From Pedobacter yonginensis (GTDB taxonomy: Bacteria; Bacteroidota; Bacteroidia; Sphingobacteriales; Sphingobacteriaceae): 64,000 nt of DNA. Numbering within the stretch: the first letter of the stretch is position 1; each line of letters starts with the position of its first letter. This document shows positions 1 to 8,600 of this stretch, in pieces. Under the pieces are notes generated by a model, which did no database searches, had not been told where the DNA came from, and saw only the letters and a program-made list of their open reading frames with translations. The stretch covers positions 868,001-932,000 of the forward strand of contig NZ_QGNZ01000002.1 in assembly GCF_003173595.1 (NCBI RefSeq), given 5' to 3'. A program made the position numbers and the translations under genes.

Positions 1-530
1 ATTTGCATAAAATCTCCTGGGCCCATCTGTTGAGAAGTTGCACCAATGGTGCAGATGCACGTTCCTTTCAAAATCAGAAAACTTTCTTCTACATCCTCAT
101 GTACTTCCTCATCAATATCGGTTTCAGAAATTACTAAAACTTGCATTACGCCATCTTCATTTCGGAGTAGTTTTTCAAATCTTTTGGTTGGTTTATCCTT
201 TGGCAAATCACCAGCAACTCGCGTCAACCATGCCTCAGCGCTTGAAAATGGGCTAATTAATGGAAGCTCGCCTACATTCATTTGCTGTTCTGTTTGAAGG
301 CTGGCAAAAACCTTTTCCATCTTCATCTCAAACGCAGCACTTGGTTTTATGGCATTTTTTAAGGCATCCTCTTCAAAAAAAGTTTCTAGTGCATTTATTT
401 CGGCAGTAATTTCAGCATCATACATCGAGCGCATTTTTTCAACCGTGGCTATCCCTTCCTGATCGAGATTGCCCAATAGGTAGAGTTCAAGTAAGCCACT
501 TTCTAAAAATCCTGCTAAATCCATTTTCAT
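1..530 (-). CDS. Cupin-domain anti-sigma-like protein (ChrR-type), 3' end outside window
   Basis: The reading frame starts at ATG 530 and runs open off the left edge, so only about 176 N-terminal residues are visible. The first half is acidic and helical (begins MKMDLAGFLESG), as in ChrR-type anti-sigma domains. From about residue 130 it turns into a cupin-like beta segment with EEVHEDVEESFLILKG, the usual metal-site H followed by E-S-F-x-I-L-x-G. ChrR-type proteins bind a sigma factor with the N-terminal part and sense stress with the cupin. The start lies 1 bp after the stop of the sigma-like gene, so the two are very probably co-translated. The lost C-terminus prevents a full motif check. 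Confidence 0.7.
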   Translation of the reverse strand, partial: MKMDLAGFLESGLLELYLLGNLDQEGIATVEKMRSMYDAEITAEINALETFFEEDALKNAIKPSAAFEMKMEKVFASLQTEQQMNVGELPLISPFSSAEAWLTRVAGDLPKDKPTKRFEKLLRNEDGVMQVLVISETDIDEEVHEDVEESFLILKGTCICTIGATSQQMGPGDFMQ

Positions 531-531
531 A

Positions 532-936
532 TTATCCTCTCAAATGATGTCTTAACTTGCCAATTACCTCTACCAAACTGATTCCCAATAACCCAGCGGC
601 CTCTTTCGGACTAAATCCTTCGCACAGGATGAGTTGTACCGGACAACGCTCCTCTATGCTTTTCTTGATCGAAAAATCCAATAAATACTCTCTTGATATT
701 TTTCTTGAAATGCGCAACAACCAAATGGATAATTTACCTTGTACCGCTCCGGTGGTTTTTACTTCCATCTCTGCCTGTTCAAAAACTCGCTTCATAAGTT
801 CCAATGCCATGGATTTGTCTTTGCAGAAAGAGCTAAAACAGCCATATACCTGACAAGAATAACGATCGTAAAGCGCCGACTGAAAACCTTCGTTTTTTGC
901 GTGCATGAGCTTCTTAAGATCTTCTTCACCAATCAT
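532..936 (-). CDS. Compact ECF sigma-70-like factor
   Basis: About 134 residues from ATG 936 (MIGEEDLKKLMHAKN). A TTG at 972 would add 12 residues, but ATG fits sigma-factor N-termini better. Residues ~15-55 resemble region 2 (FQSALYDRYSCQVYGCF) and the C-terminus resembles region 4 with an HTH (GFSPKEAAGLLGISLVEVIG). Typical ECF factors are 160-200 residues, so this is short: the linker and part of region 2 are reduced, and the usual DxxQExF element is replaced by ALELMKRVFEQAE. It is followed after 1 bp by the cupin anti-sigma gene. It may be a divergent regulator rather than an active sigma factor. Confidence 0.6.
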   Translation of the reverse strand: MIGEEDLKKLMHAKNEGFQSALYDRYSCQVYGCFSSFCKDKSMALELMKRVFEQAEMEVKTTGAVQGKLSIWLLRISRKISREYLLDFSIKKSIEERCPVQLILCEGFSPKEAAGLLGISLVEVIGKLRHHLRG

Positions 937-1127
937 TTTAAAGAGGTATTTAGGGATTTTTAAAGATAACAAAATCTTGATAAAAAGTATATATTCGAAC
1001 CCTTTTCAGCTATTTATTGCTTCTCGAAATTTGGGTAGAACACAAGTTCTGTTAAAATGTATCGTTATATAGCTTTAAGTATAACCGCTTTTTAATGTAA
1101 AAGCACCCATTTCATAAAACCTAAAAC

Positions 1128-1661
1128 ATGAATTTTTCAAGAAATTTCTTTTTTACTACGCTTATTGGATTATCTACTTTAACACTTTATTCTTGCAAAA
1201 CCAAGAAATTTGCAGCCAAACCAGAGCCTGCTCCAATTTCTCGGCCTACACCGCCAATCGAAGAAAAAAAGCCTCAGCCAGCGCCCGAAAAAGTAGTTGA
1301 AACACCAGCCCCTGTTGAGAAACCAAATTTTAATTTAGATAATATTCAATTTGAGTTTAACTCTTTTGTACTGAAAACTTCTTCGTTTCCAATTTTAGAT
1401 AAAGCGGTAGCTGAAATGAAAAAAGCACCCGACACCAAATTTGTGCTCAATGGGCATTCATCTGCCGAAGGCACGCCGGAGCATAACTTGTCTTTATCTA
1501 TCGATCGAGCAAATGCCGTTAAATCGTACTTCGTAAATGCGGGTTTAAATGCCTCTATCTTTACCATTGTGGGTCATGGAGAAAAGGAGCCCATTAGCAG
1601 TAATGCAACCGAAGAAGGTAGAATGTTAAATAGAAGAACAGAAATTAAAGTTCAAAATTAA
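1128..1661 (+). CDS. OmpA-family peptidoglycan-binding lipoprotein
   Basis: 177 residues. The N-terminal signal ends in a lipobox-like LTLYSC with Cys at residue 23, so it is probably an outer-membrane lipoprotein. A Pro/Glu/Lys-rich linker (residues ~28-65) follows, then an OmpA-like domain (~70-177). The domain shows the initial beta-strand, LNGHSSAEGTPEHNLSLSIDRA and VGHGEKEP, matching the peptidoglycan-binding family pattern of NGH-D/E-x-G...N..LS..RA and the terminal NRRTEIKV. Such proteins tether the outer membrane to peptidoglycan. It is monocistronic, with a hairpin after the stop. Confidence 0.88.
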   Translation: MNFSRNFFFTTLIGLSTLTLYSCKTKKFAAKPEPAPISRPTPPIEEKKPQPAPEKVVETPAPVEKPNFNLDNIQFEFNSFVLKTSSFPILDKAVAEMKKAPDTKFVLNGHSSAEGTPEHNLSLSIDRANAVKSYFVNAGLNASIFTIVGHGEKEPISSNATEEGRMLNRRTEIKVQN

Positions 1662-1680
1662 TTTTGTGTTTACATCAACC

Positions 1681-1716
1681 AAGCACCTCTGCAATAAAAT
1701 AGGGGTGCTTATTTAA
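1681..1716 (+). terminator. Hairpin terminator after the OmpA lipoprotein gene
   Basis: A 10-bp stem (AAGCACCTCT with AGGGGTGCTT, one T-G wobble) has an 11-nt loop and is followed by a T-rich tail. It lies between convergent genes. Confidence 0.65.
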
Positions 1717-1972
1717 TTTTTGAATTGATTGTGGCTAGAATTTGATCGAGTTTTTGTTGGCTGAAGTTATGTTTCCCGTTAAGCCACTGGGTTACTTCTG
1801 CAATTTGTATATCAACCAAAAGCGCCAGCCTATCGGCATCCAATCCTTTTTGTTTGAGAAGAGAAGTCACTTCCTCGGCGGTTTCTTGATTTATCTGAGT
1901 TAATTTTTCAATTGCCGGATTTCCATTTTCTTTAATCCAGTTGGCTACCAGATCCTCATTTTGGGTGCTCAT
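1709..1972 (-). CDS. Small helix-turn-helix (XRE-like) protein
   Basis: 87 residues, soluble. The C-terminal half (LALLVDIQIAEVTQWLNGKH, then NFSQQKLDQI) resembles the HTH of Cro/XRE regulators, in which a recognition helix of the type SxxxxWLxGK is followed by a helix that selects the position of the ATG. The N-terminal 45 residues look helical and charged. Target and partner are unknown. A TATCTTTG box lies about 40 bp upstream. It could be a free-standing regulator or an antitoxin-like protein, but no toxin gene adjoins it. Confidence 0.55.
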   Translation of the reverse strand: MSTQNEDLVANWIKENGNPAIEKLTQINQETAEEVTSLLKQKGLDADRLALLVDIQIAEVTQWLNGKHNFSQQKLDQILATINSKIK

Positions 1973-2010
1973 TCGTTATGCTTTGCTTTTATTTTTCGGT
2001 ATAATTTGGG

Positions 2011-2018
2011 CAAAGATA
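2011..2018 (-). promoter_or_regulatory. Putative Bacteroidetes -7 box for the HTH gene
   Basis: TATCTTTG on the minus strand matches TAnnTTTG. A TTTTTG lies 16 nt further upstream, a slightly short spacing for the -33 element. Confidence 0.5.
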
Positions 2019-2075
2019 TTAAATAGGCCTTTGGCAAAAATGATTTTTTAGTAAAAATTGAAACTGGCTTTGCGT

Positions 2076-2525
2076 TTAATACTTGCCTTGCTCGTGCGAT
2101 TCATATTTCCCTGTAGCAGCTGTGAGCATAATTTTATACACCACAATGTCTTCGTGCTTCGCTGGATTGATTCCGTGCGAGGGTTCTTCTGATGGTCTAT
2201 TGGTTAAAGGCATAATTCTGTGGATAATCCCTTGCATGGCTTGTTGCCGTTCTTCACCAAAAAGCTCTATAAAATGCCCAGATAAGATGGCACTTTTCCA
2301 TCTAAAAGTGTCAACAATTTCATCCACCTCAAAGCAAACTTGAGGGTTGATGCGCATCATGTCGATTTTCTTACCATTTCCTGAATGGCTGTAAATTGCA
2401 TTATCCTTATATACATAGTTAACTGGTACCACATAGGTTTCGCCATTTGCATGGCAACCCAATCTGCCGATTACCTGTTGTTCCAGAAAATCGATTAACG
2501 CTCCTTTGTTTAAATCGCCTAACAT
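2076..2525 (-). CDS. Pyridoxamine 5'-phosphate oxidase-like flavin-binding protein
   Basis: 149 residues with the split-barrel pattern of the PNPOx/NimA-like families: VIGRLGCHANGETYVVPVNY, then YKDNAIYSHSGNGKKIDMMR and VCFEVDEI. These segments normally form the FMN pocket (the V-P-V-N-Y strand and the phosphate-binding K/R region). The family includes heme- or F420-related oxidoreductases and nitroimidazole-resistance proteins; the substrate cannot be told from sequence. It is transcribed alone, divergently from the histidine kinase gene across a 348-bp gap. Confidence 0.75.
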   Translation of the reverse strand: MLGDLNKGALIDFLEQQVIGRLGCHANGETYVVPVNYVYKDNAIYSHSGNGKKIDMMRINPQVCFEVDEIVDTFRWKSAILSGHFIELFGEERQQAMQGIIHRIMPLTNRPSEEPSHGINPAKHEDIVVYKIMLTAATGKYESHEQGKY

Positions 2526-2873
2526 AAAATTCTAATTAAAATTCGGGCCAGTAATTTAGTTGATTTTACCAAGCACTTGCATACTGTAAATATGGAAACA
2601 CATTAAGCCAGAATAAATGATGAGCATCATATTTTCAGGAGATGTAGATTAGTTTCGGTGAAGCATTGGCTTAACTTAAATGTTCAAAATTATTCAAAAT
2701 GGTTATTTGATGGGTTGGAGAGGTTCTTCCCTTTTATTGTGCTTTGGTTTATCGATTTACATGTTGTTAAAAGAGATGTTCATTTTTAAATCAGAATTTC
2801 TACCCTTTTTTTATGCGTAAAAACACGATATTATTTTACTTACATTTGGATGTTTTAATCCCCGCAGTAAATA
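2526..2873. other. 348-bp divergent intergenic region
   Basis: Apart from the putative promoter box at 2841-2848 I see no RNA gene, riboswitch or convincing short gene here. It is AT-rich and separates the divergent flavin protein and histidine kinase. Confidence 0.4.
2841..2848 (+). promoter_or_regulatory. Putative Bacteroidetes -7 box for the histidine kinase
   Basis: TACATTTG matches TAnnTTTG, 25 bp before the ATG at 2874. No good -33 TTTG is visible at the expected distance. Confidence 0.45.
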
Positions 2874-4073
2874 ATGATCATCCCCGGTAAACCAGCAAAT
2901 GAAATTGAAAGACTCAAAGCTATTGAATCTTATCAGATTGACAGTTGGGGTGCTGAGCAGGATTTTGATGAATTGACCCTGTTGGCTGCCGAGATTTGCC
3001 AAACGCCAATTGCTTTAGTAACGATTTTGGGTGAAGATAAGCAGTGGTTCAAATCGAGCTTTGGTACCGATTTAAAAGAATCTGCAAGAGAAGTTGCCTT
3101 TTGTTCGCATGCCATTTTAAACGACCGGGAGATTATGGTGGTTAATGATGCCCGAAAGGATGAGCGTTTTGTAAATAATCCTTTGGTAACTGGCGATACA
3201 CGCATTGTTTTTTATGCTGGTGTGCCTTTGGTTAATCCCGAGGGTTACGCTTTGGGTACCATTTGTGTTATCGACCATGAGGAGAAAGATTTGAGTGAAA
3301 ATCAACTCCGGGCACTTCGTATTTTAGGCAAACAAGCGTTGCACCAAATAGAGCTCCGTCGCAAACTGCAAGAGCTCGAAAAGGCTAACTTGGCATTAGT
3401 CGAAGCCAATACTTTTATCGAAAAATTTGCCCATCGGGTAGCCCACGACATTAAGAACCCCTTAACGAGTATCATTATGGCCGCAGATTCCATTCAGAAA
3501 AAGTTCGACTCTGAAGGTGATGACCGATCTGTTCGCTTAATTAATATTGCGCTTCGATCGGCAAGAAATCTGGTTACTTATGTGGATGATATGCTCGATT
3601 ATTCAAAAAAGCCTGCCTCTCTTCTTACCGCACACGAAACTTTCGAACTTGATGAACTTTTTGAAAGGATCTTGCCCATGCTGAATGCTCCGCAAGAATG
3701 CAAGATCAGTTTGTCAAACTCTGCCAAAATTAAAAGTTCAAAAATAGCACTCGAACAGATTTTATTGAATCTTTTGAGCAATTCCATTCGCTACAACAAC
3801 AAAAGCCAGCCCGAAATAGAATTGTGCTTTCGCGAAGATCACAGTCAGTATTACTTCAGCGTAAAAGACAATGGACGTGGGATTGAAAAAGATCAACTCG
3901 ATAAAATTTTTGAAGAAGGCTTTACATCGGTAGAAAAAGATCGCTTTGGCAAAAAGGGTAATGGCCTGGGTTTGGATGCTGTAAGCAGTTTAGTAAAGAA
4001 AATGCAAGGCAAAATACATGCATCCTCAGAAATTGAAAAGGGAACAACCATTTCGTTTTCGCTACCTAGGTAG
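2874..4073 (+). CDS. GAF-domain sensor histidine kinase
   Basis: 399 residues with no membrane segment, so probably cytoplasmic. An N-terminal GAF domain (~25-160, containing TPIALVTILGEDKQWFKS and AGVPLVNPEGYALGTICVID) is followed by a short coiled coil. HisKA follows, with phospho-acceptor His191 in FAHRVAHDIKNPLTSI, then a HATPase_c domain with the N box (LLSNSIRYN), G1 box (DNGRGI) and G2 box (GKKGNGLGL). No receiver domain is fused and no response regulator adjoins it, so it is an orphan kinase. The GAF ligand is unknown. The ECF sigma gene 100 bp downstream could be functionally linked, but this is inference. Confidence 0.9.
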   Translation: MIIPGKPANEIERLKAIESYQIDSWGAEQDFDELTLLAAEICQTPIALVTILGEDKQWFKSSFGTDLKESAREVAFCSHAILNDREIMVVNDARKDERFVNNPLVTGDTRIVFYAGVPLVNPEGYALGTICVIDHEEKDLSENQLRALRILGKQALHQIELRRKLQELEKANLALVEANTFIEKFAHRVAHDIKNPLTSIIMAADSIQKKFDSEGDDRSVRLINIALRSARNLVTYVDDMLDYSKKPASLLTAHETFELDELFERILPMLNAPQECKISLSNSAKIKSSKIALEQILLNLLSNSIRYNNKSQPEIELCFREDHSQYYFSVKDNGRGIEKDQLDKIFEEGFTSVEKDRFGKKGNGLGLDAVSSLVKKMQGKIHASSEIEKGTTISFSLPR

Positions 4074-4177
4074 TTGTATCACCTTATTTAACAGCCTGTT
4101 GCCGCAAAAGTAAGAGCAATTTGGAATACCAAAAACATATTTAGGTTTAGCGTGTTGAACACCTATAACCTCTATCC

Positions 4178-4762
4178 ATGATTGCATTTATACTTACAAC
4201 CCCTAGTGTTAAATCATTACAAAAGCTTTCACTACCAGATGAGACTGTGCTCGCAGAAGGCTTGATTTCTGGTCAGTATGGTGCTTTCAATCAATTATAT
4301 AAAATGTATGCACCTGCTTTATTGGGCATTATAAATAAAATTGTATTGCAGCAGGAAACTGCTGAAGATTTGCTTCAAGATACCTTTATTAAGATTAGAA
4401 AATACGCGTCAAGTTACGATCCATCAAAGTCTAGAATATTTACGTGGATCAGCCGAATTGCAAAAAATACTGCACTGGATCATCTTCGCTTAAAGATGAA
4501 TAAAGACGGTGCCAAAAACATTTCACTTGATTTTGTTTCTGCCGAACTGGATACCAATTACACGCATTCTTTTAATCCAGAAACCATTGGATTGAAATCA
4601 TTATTCAATACGCTTAACAGCAAACAGAAAGAAATTATAGATTTAATTTATTTTAAAGGCTACACGCATGAAGAAGTTGCCGAAAAATTAAATATGCCAA
4701 TAGGCACTGTAAAAACGCGCATTCGAATGTCGATTCAAAAATTGAGATTGAGTTTTAATTAG
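4178..4762 (+). CDS. ECF RNA polymerase sigma factor
   Basis: 194 residues of usual ECF length. Region 2 is clear (FNQLYKMYAPALLGI, then TAEDLLQDTFIKIRKYASSY and FTWISRIAKNTALDHLR), and region 4 has the HTH (YFKGYTHEEVAEKLNMPIG followed by TVKTRIRMSIQKLR). It directs core polymerase to a stress or surface regulon. Unlike the pair at 9391-10274, no anti-sigma gene adjoins it; the next gene is a small membrane protein, which might act as a regulator. The start ATG is 15 nt after a pyrimidine-rich stretch with no Shine-Dalgarno site, as usual in this phylum. Confidence 0.92.
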   Translation: MIAFILTTPSVKSLQKLSLPDETVLAEGLISGQYGAFNQLYKMYAPALLGIINKIVLQQETAEDLLQDTFIKIRKYASSYDPSKSRIFTWISRIAKNTALDHLRLKMNKDGAKNISLDFVSAELDTNYTHSFNPETIGLKSLFNTLNSKQKEIIDLIYFKGYTHEEVAEKLNMPIGTVKTRIRMSIQKLRLSFN

Positions 4763-4911
4763 TTTTTAAGTCAATAGCCCTCGGTTTAGGATAGCGCCTG
4801 TGCGCTTAAGCAATTCAAAACCTCTTTTAAAACATTTACGAACGGCGATTCGGTGTGGCAATAAGCGGTATTTATTTTAGATACTCAATTACAAAGGCTA
4901 TATTTATTGAA

Positions 4912-5316
4912 ATGCTTAAACATTATAAATATCCCTTACAAGTGTGGGCTTTGGTATTAACAGGTAGCATGCCTTTATTTTATTTGCTTAAATACCTAGT
5001 ATCAAACACCCCAATCCACCAATTTCTATTCGAACTAACTTATTTAAATGTATTGATTGGTTATTTGGGCAGCCTGTTGGTGTGCATCCCATTCTGGTTA
5101 ATATTTTGGTTAATCTATGCACGATTCATCAAAGCAGGAACTCAACCAATTAAGCCATACCTATTGCTTATTTCTCAAGTGATTTGGTGGCTTCCATTCT
5201 ATCTCATTTGCTTCGTATTTAAGCTGTTTTCTAGCGATGATTTTTTAATCACATTTGCGCCCCATGCCATTCTATTGGCGGTTGCTATACTTTCATTTCG
5301 AGCTGAGGCCACCTAA
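4912..5316 (+). CDS. Small multi-pass membrane protein of unknown function
   Basis: 134 residues from ATG 4912 (MLKHYKYPLQVW); a GTG at 4855 would add 19 residues without obvious merit. About four hydrophobic segments are seen: VWALVLTGSMPLFYLLKYLV, YLGSLLVCIPFWLIFWLIY, the LLLISQVIWWLPFYLICFVF region, and a C-terminal one. I recognise no family. It follows the ECF sigma factor by 150 bp on the same strand; a membrane-bound anti-sigma role is possible but there is no anti-sigma motif to support it. Confidence 0.5.
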   Translation: MLKHYKYPLQVWALVLTGSMPLFYLLKYLVSNTPIHQFLFELTYLNVLIGYLGSLLVCIPFWLIFWLIYARFIKAGTQPIKPYLLLISQVIWWLPFYLICFVFKLFSSDDFLITFAPHAILLAVAILSFRAEAT

Positions 5317-5359
5317 CCTTATATATTCCTTGTAAAATATAGAAAACGTTTAGGCTGAT

Positions 5360-5455
5360 TTATTCATCTGTCCAAAGCCAAAAATCAACGGTATCTTTTT
5401 CCTTAAAGTCTATATCATAAATGCTTGTTACATAAATTCCGGCTTTTGAGAACAT
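5360..5455 (-). pseudogene. 31-codon remnant of a larger gene
   Basis: On the minus strand an ATG at 5455 opens 31 codons ending at TAA 5360. The peptide (starts MFSKAGIYVTS, ends VDFWLWTDE) has strong protein-like character with alternating beta strands and Trp residues. No partner domain lies on either side, and a stop sits 9 codons upstream. It looks like a surviving N-terminal fragment of a decayed gene in the 305-bp gap before the DUF3857 gene. It could instead be a genuine tiny gene. Confidence 0.35.
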
Positions 5456-5621
5456 TGTTAAAACGATAAGTTATAAGAATAGCAGTAGAGATTCTTGCAA
5501 TTGAAGGGAGATTAATTGATGATATTGCTTAACGGTATAAAATATTTGTTACGTGGGTATTATTTAGAAATTCCTTCTCTTCGTACTCGCATTTTCGAAA
5601 ATTTTATTTTATCATTGGAAT

Positions 5622-8600
5622 ATGAAAAATTACGCTACTCTATTGTTATTAATCTTACTCTCAGTGGGATTAAAGGCTCAAAATTCGGTGAACAAGGCAT
5701 GGGAAAGTTTCCTCAAAAATGATCGTAAAACCGCTAGAGCATCTTTTATTGAACTCGCAAAAAATAAAGAAACCGCAAAAGAATCTTACTTGGCACTAAG
5801 CCTAATGTCAGAGTTTGATGAGTCGGGAGAAGTAAGCTTTGAGTACTTAAAAAAATTCTTTGATTTAGCCGATCAGCCAGAACCATATCTTTTGGCGATG
5901 TGGAGAAGCTACGCCTTAAGTTACAACTCTAGTGTTCAAAGTGCCAAACACCTTGATTTTTATAATTCTTTATTGAAAAAGAAATTTGATGGCACCGTTT
6001 ATGCCTTGGCAAATTCCAGCATAGGGGGTTATTACGAAGCCAATAAAAAATACGAATTGGCCGATAGAGCTTATGCTCAAATCGGCAGCTTAGATAATTG
6101 GTTAATTACCGGGGAATTTGAAAACATATCCACCAGTGGCTTTGATAAAAACTATGATGTTTTAGATAAACCCCAAGCTGATGCTGTTTTTGTAGGTAAG
6201 AAAAATCAGAATTTTGGTTGGCGAAAAGTGCCTTTTACGAAACATAGCAAGTGGTTCGATTTTGAGTATTACAGCAATTATGGTAACTCGGTTATTTTTG
6301 CGCAAAACTTCGTTAAGTCTCCAACATCAGTAACGGCACAGCTGCGGATTGGCGTGTCGGGATCTGTTAAAGTTTGGGTAAATGACCAATTGCTGATTAG
6401 TCAAGCAGACGAAAGAAATAACGATTTAGACTCGTATATCAGCACCGTGAAGTTAAATGCAGGGTATAACAGGGTACTGATTCAAATTGGAGAAAGCTAC
6501 GCAAATCGATCTAATTTTTTAGTTCGTTTAACGGATGAGAACGGCAAAGCTTTGGATGGTATTACATCGACAACAGATGTACAAGCCTATACAAAAGAAA
6601 CGACTTTTAAACCGTCTGATGTAAAACTCTCTTCAATCAGCTACTTCGAGAATGAGATCGCAAAAAATCCGGAGAGTTACTTAAATAAGATTCTTTTAGC
6701 CAAACTTTACCTTCGTAACGATAATGCATTCGAAGCTCGTAAGATTTTAGAAAAACTCAAAGAAACGTTTCCTGAAAGTACGCTTATAAATAATTTATAT
6801 ATCGAGCTTTTTAATAAGGAAGACAATAGAACAGGCGCTGAAACTATCCAGGAAACTATTAAAAGTGCAGATCCAGAGTCGCCTTATGCCCTGAGCTTAA
6901 CTTACAACGATTTAATAAATCAACAGGATTTAAACAATGCCGAGTTGGTTATGAAAAAGCTTGAGGCCATTTATGGGGAAAATGAAAATATTCTCGCTAA
7001 AAAAATTCAGCTCGCTGGAAAAAGAAATAATCAAGAAGATATTATTGCATTAGTGGATAAATCTTTTTCCCAATTTCCAAATTCTAGTTCGGTAGTCTGG
7101 CTTAAATATTTATGCGAAAAGGAAATCAGAAAGAACTCCAATGCCATAAATTACCTTAAGAAATATGTAGATGAGCATGATAATTATGAGATGTCGAAGT
7201 ATTTAGCACAGGCTTATTTTGACAAAAATCAGGTTCAGGATGGCTTGGCTGTTTATCAAAAAGAAATTGCAAACGACCCAATTTCTGTGGGTGTTTATGT
7301 TGATTTGGCCAATCGGTTTTATGCGCTCCAGCAATATGATAAAGCAGAGAAATTGTATTTGCAATGCCTTGAAATTGCACCAGCTTATAGCACCTATTTC
7401 GAATCGCTTGGTAAGATTTATGAAATGGAAAAACAAAAAGATAAATCGATTAAAGCCTACCAAAGATCTTTGCAGTTAAGACCAAACAATTATTCGGCAA
7501 TAAAAGCGCTTCGGAAAATAGAAGATAAAAAAGATGTTTTTGATTATTTTGAACAGGCAGATGTAAAGGCATTGGTTGCAAAAGCTCCAAAGCTAGCAGA
7601 TTACCCTGACGATCATATGTTGATTTTAAATGAAGAGGTTCAAAAGGTGGTGTACGAAAATGGGGGATCAGAAGAAAAACATTTTTATGTATCGAAAGTG
7701 CTTACCCAAAAAGGATTGGAAAATTTAAAAGAATATAACATCCCTTTTTACAGCTCTCAAAATTATAACATTGAAATTGCCGAGGTGATTAAGGCCAACG
7801 GCACAAAGGTTCCGGCAGAGCAAAATGGCAGTCAAGTTATTTTTACGAACTTAGAAGTTGGTGATGTAATTAATTTAAGATACAAGATTCAGAATTTTAA
7901 TGACGGAAGCTTGGCTACGCATTTCTGGGATTCGTTTTATTTTACACATGGTGTAAGTTATGTAAATACCAGGTTTTCTTTATTGGTGCACAGAAATAAG
8001 GCTTTCAAGTACAGTTTCTCTCAAAAAGCAATTGAACCGATAAAAACGCAACAGGATGAATTTGACTTATATGTTTGGAAGGCAGAAAATCAAAAGGCAT
8101 TAATTTATGAGGATAAAATGCCTCCAATGGATGATGTTACCAATATTCTTTATCTTTCATCCATTCCGAATTGGGAGTTTGTAGCCGATTGGTACAACAA
8201 CATTGCTACAGCGAAGGCCAGAAGCAGTTACGAAATCAAAACTGTTATCTCCGATATTTTTAAGGATAAGGGAAGTTTGGATGATTTATCGAAAATCAAG
8301 CTCATTTATAAATATATTACGTCAAACATTTCTTACAGCTCGGTTTCCTTCAGACAGAGTGGCATTGTACCTCAAAACCCTGCTACGGTGATTAACACCA
8401 GAATTGGCGATTGTAAAGATGTTTCGACATTGTTCGTTACCATGTGTAAAGAAGCTGGCATTAATGCTGAGCTTGCATTGGTAAAAACTAGAGACAATGG
8501 ACAAAACACAATGCTGTTGCCAAATATAGATTTTAATCATTGTATAGCTAAAGCCATTGTTGGTGGTAAAGATTATTATGTAGAACTAACCTCAAACACA

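Noticed and set aside
995..1012. GGGTTCGAATATA on the minus strand, similar to a tRNA T-loop
   Set aside because: No acceptor stem, D-arm or anticodon arm can be built around it.
2874..4762. GAF kinase plus ECF sigma as a new signalling pair
   Set aside because: Separated by 104 bp with no shared motif; same orientation alone is too weak.
7156..7479. Overlapping frames inside the DUF3857 gene on both strands
   Set aside because: All are embedded in a well-supported long coding frame and show no family features.
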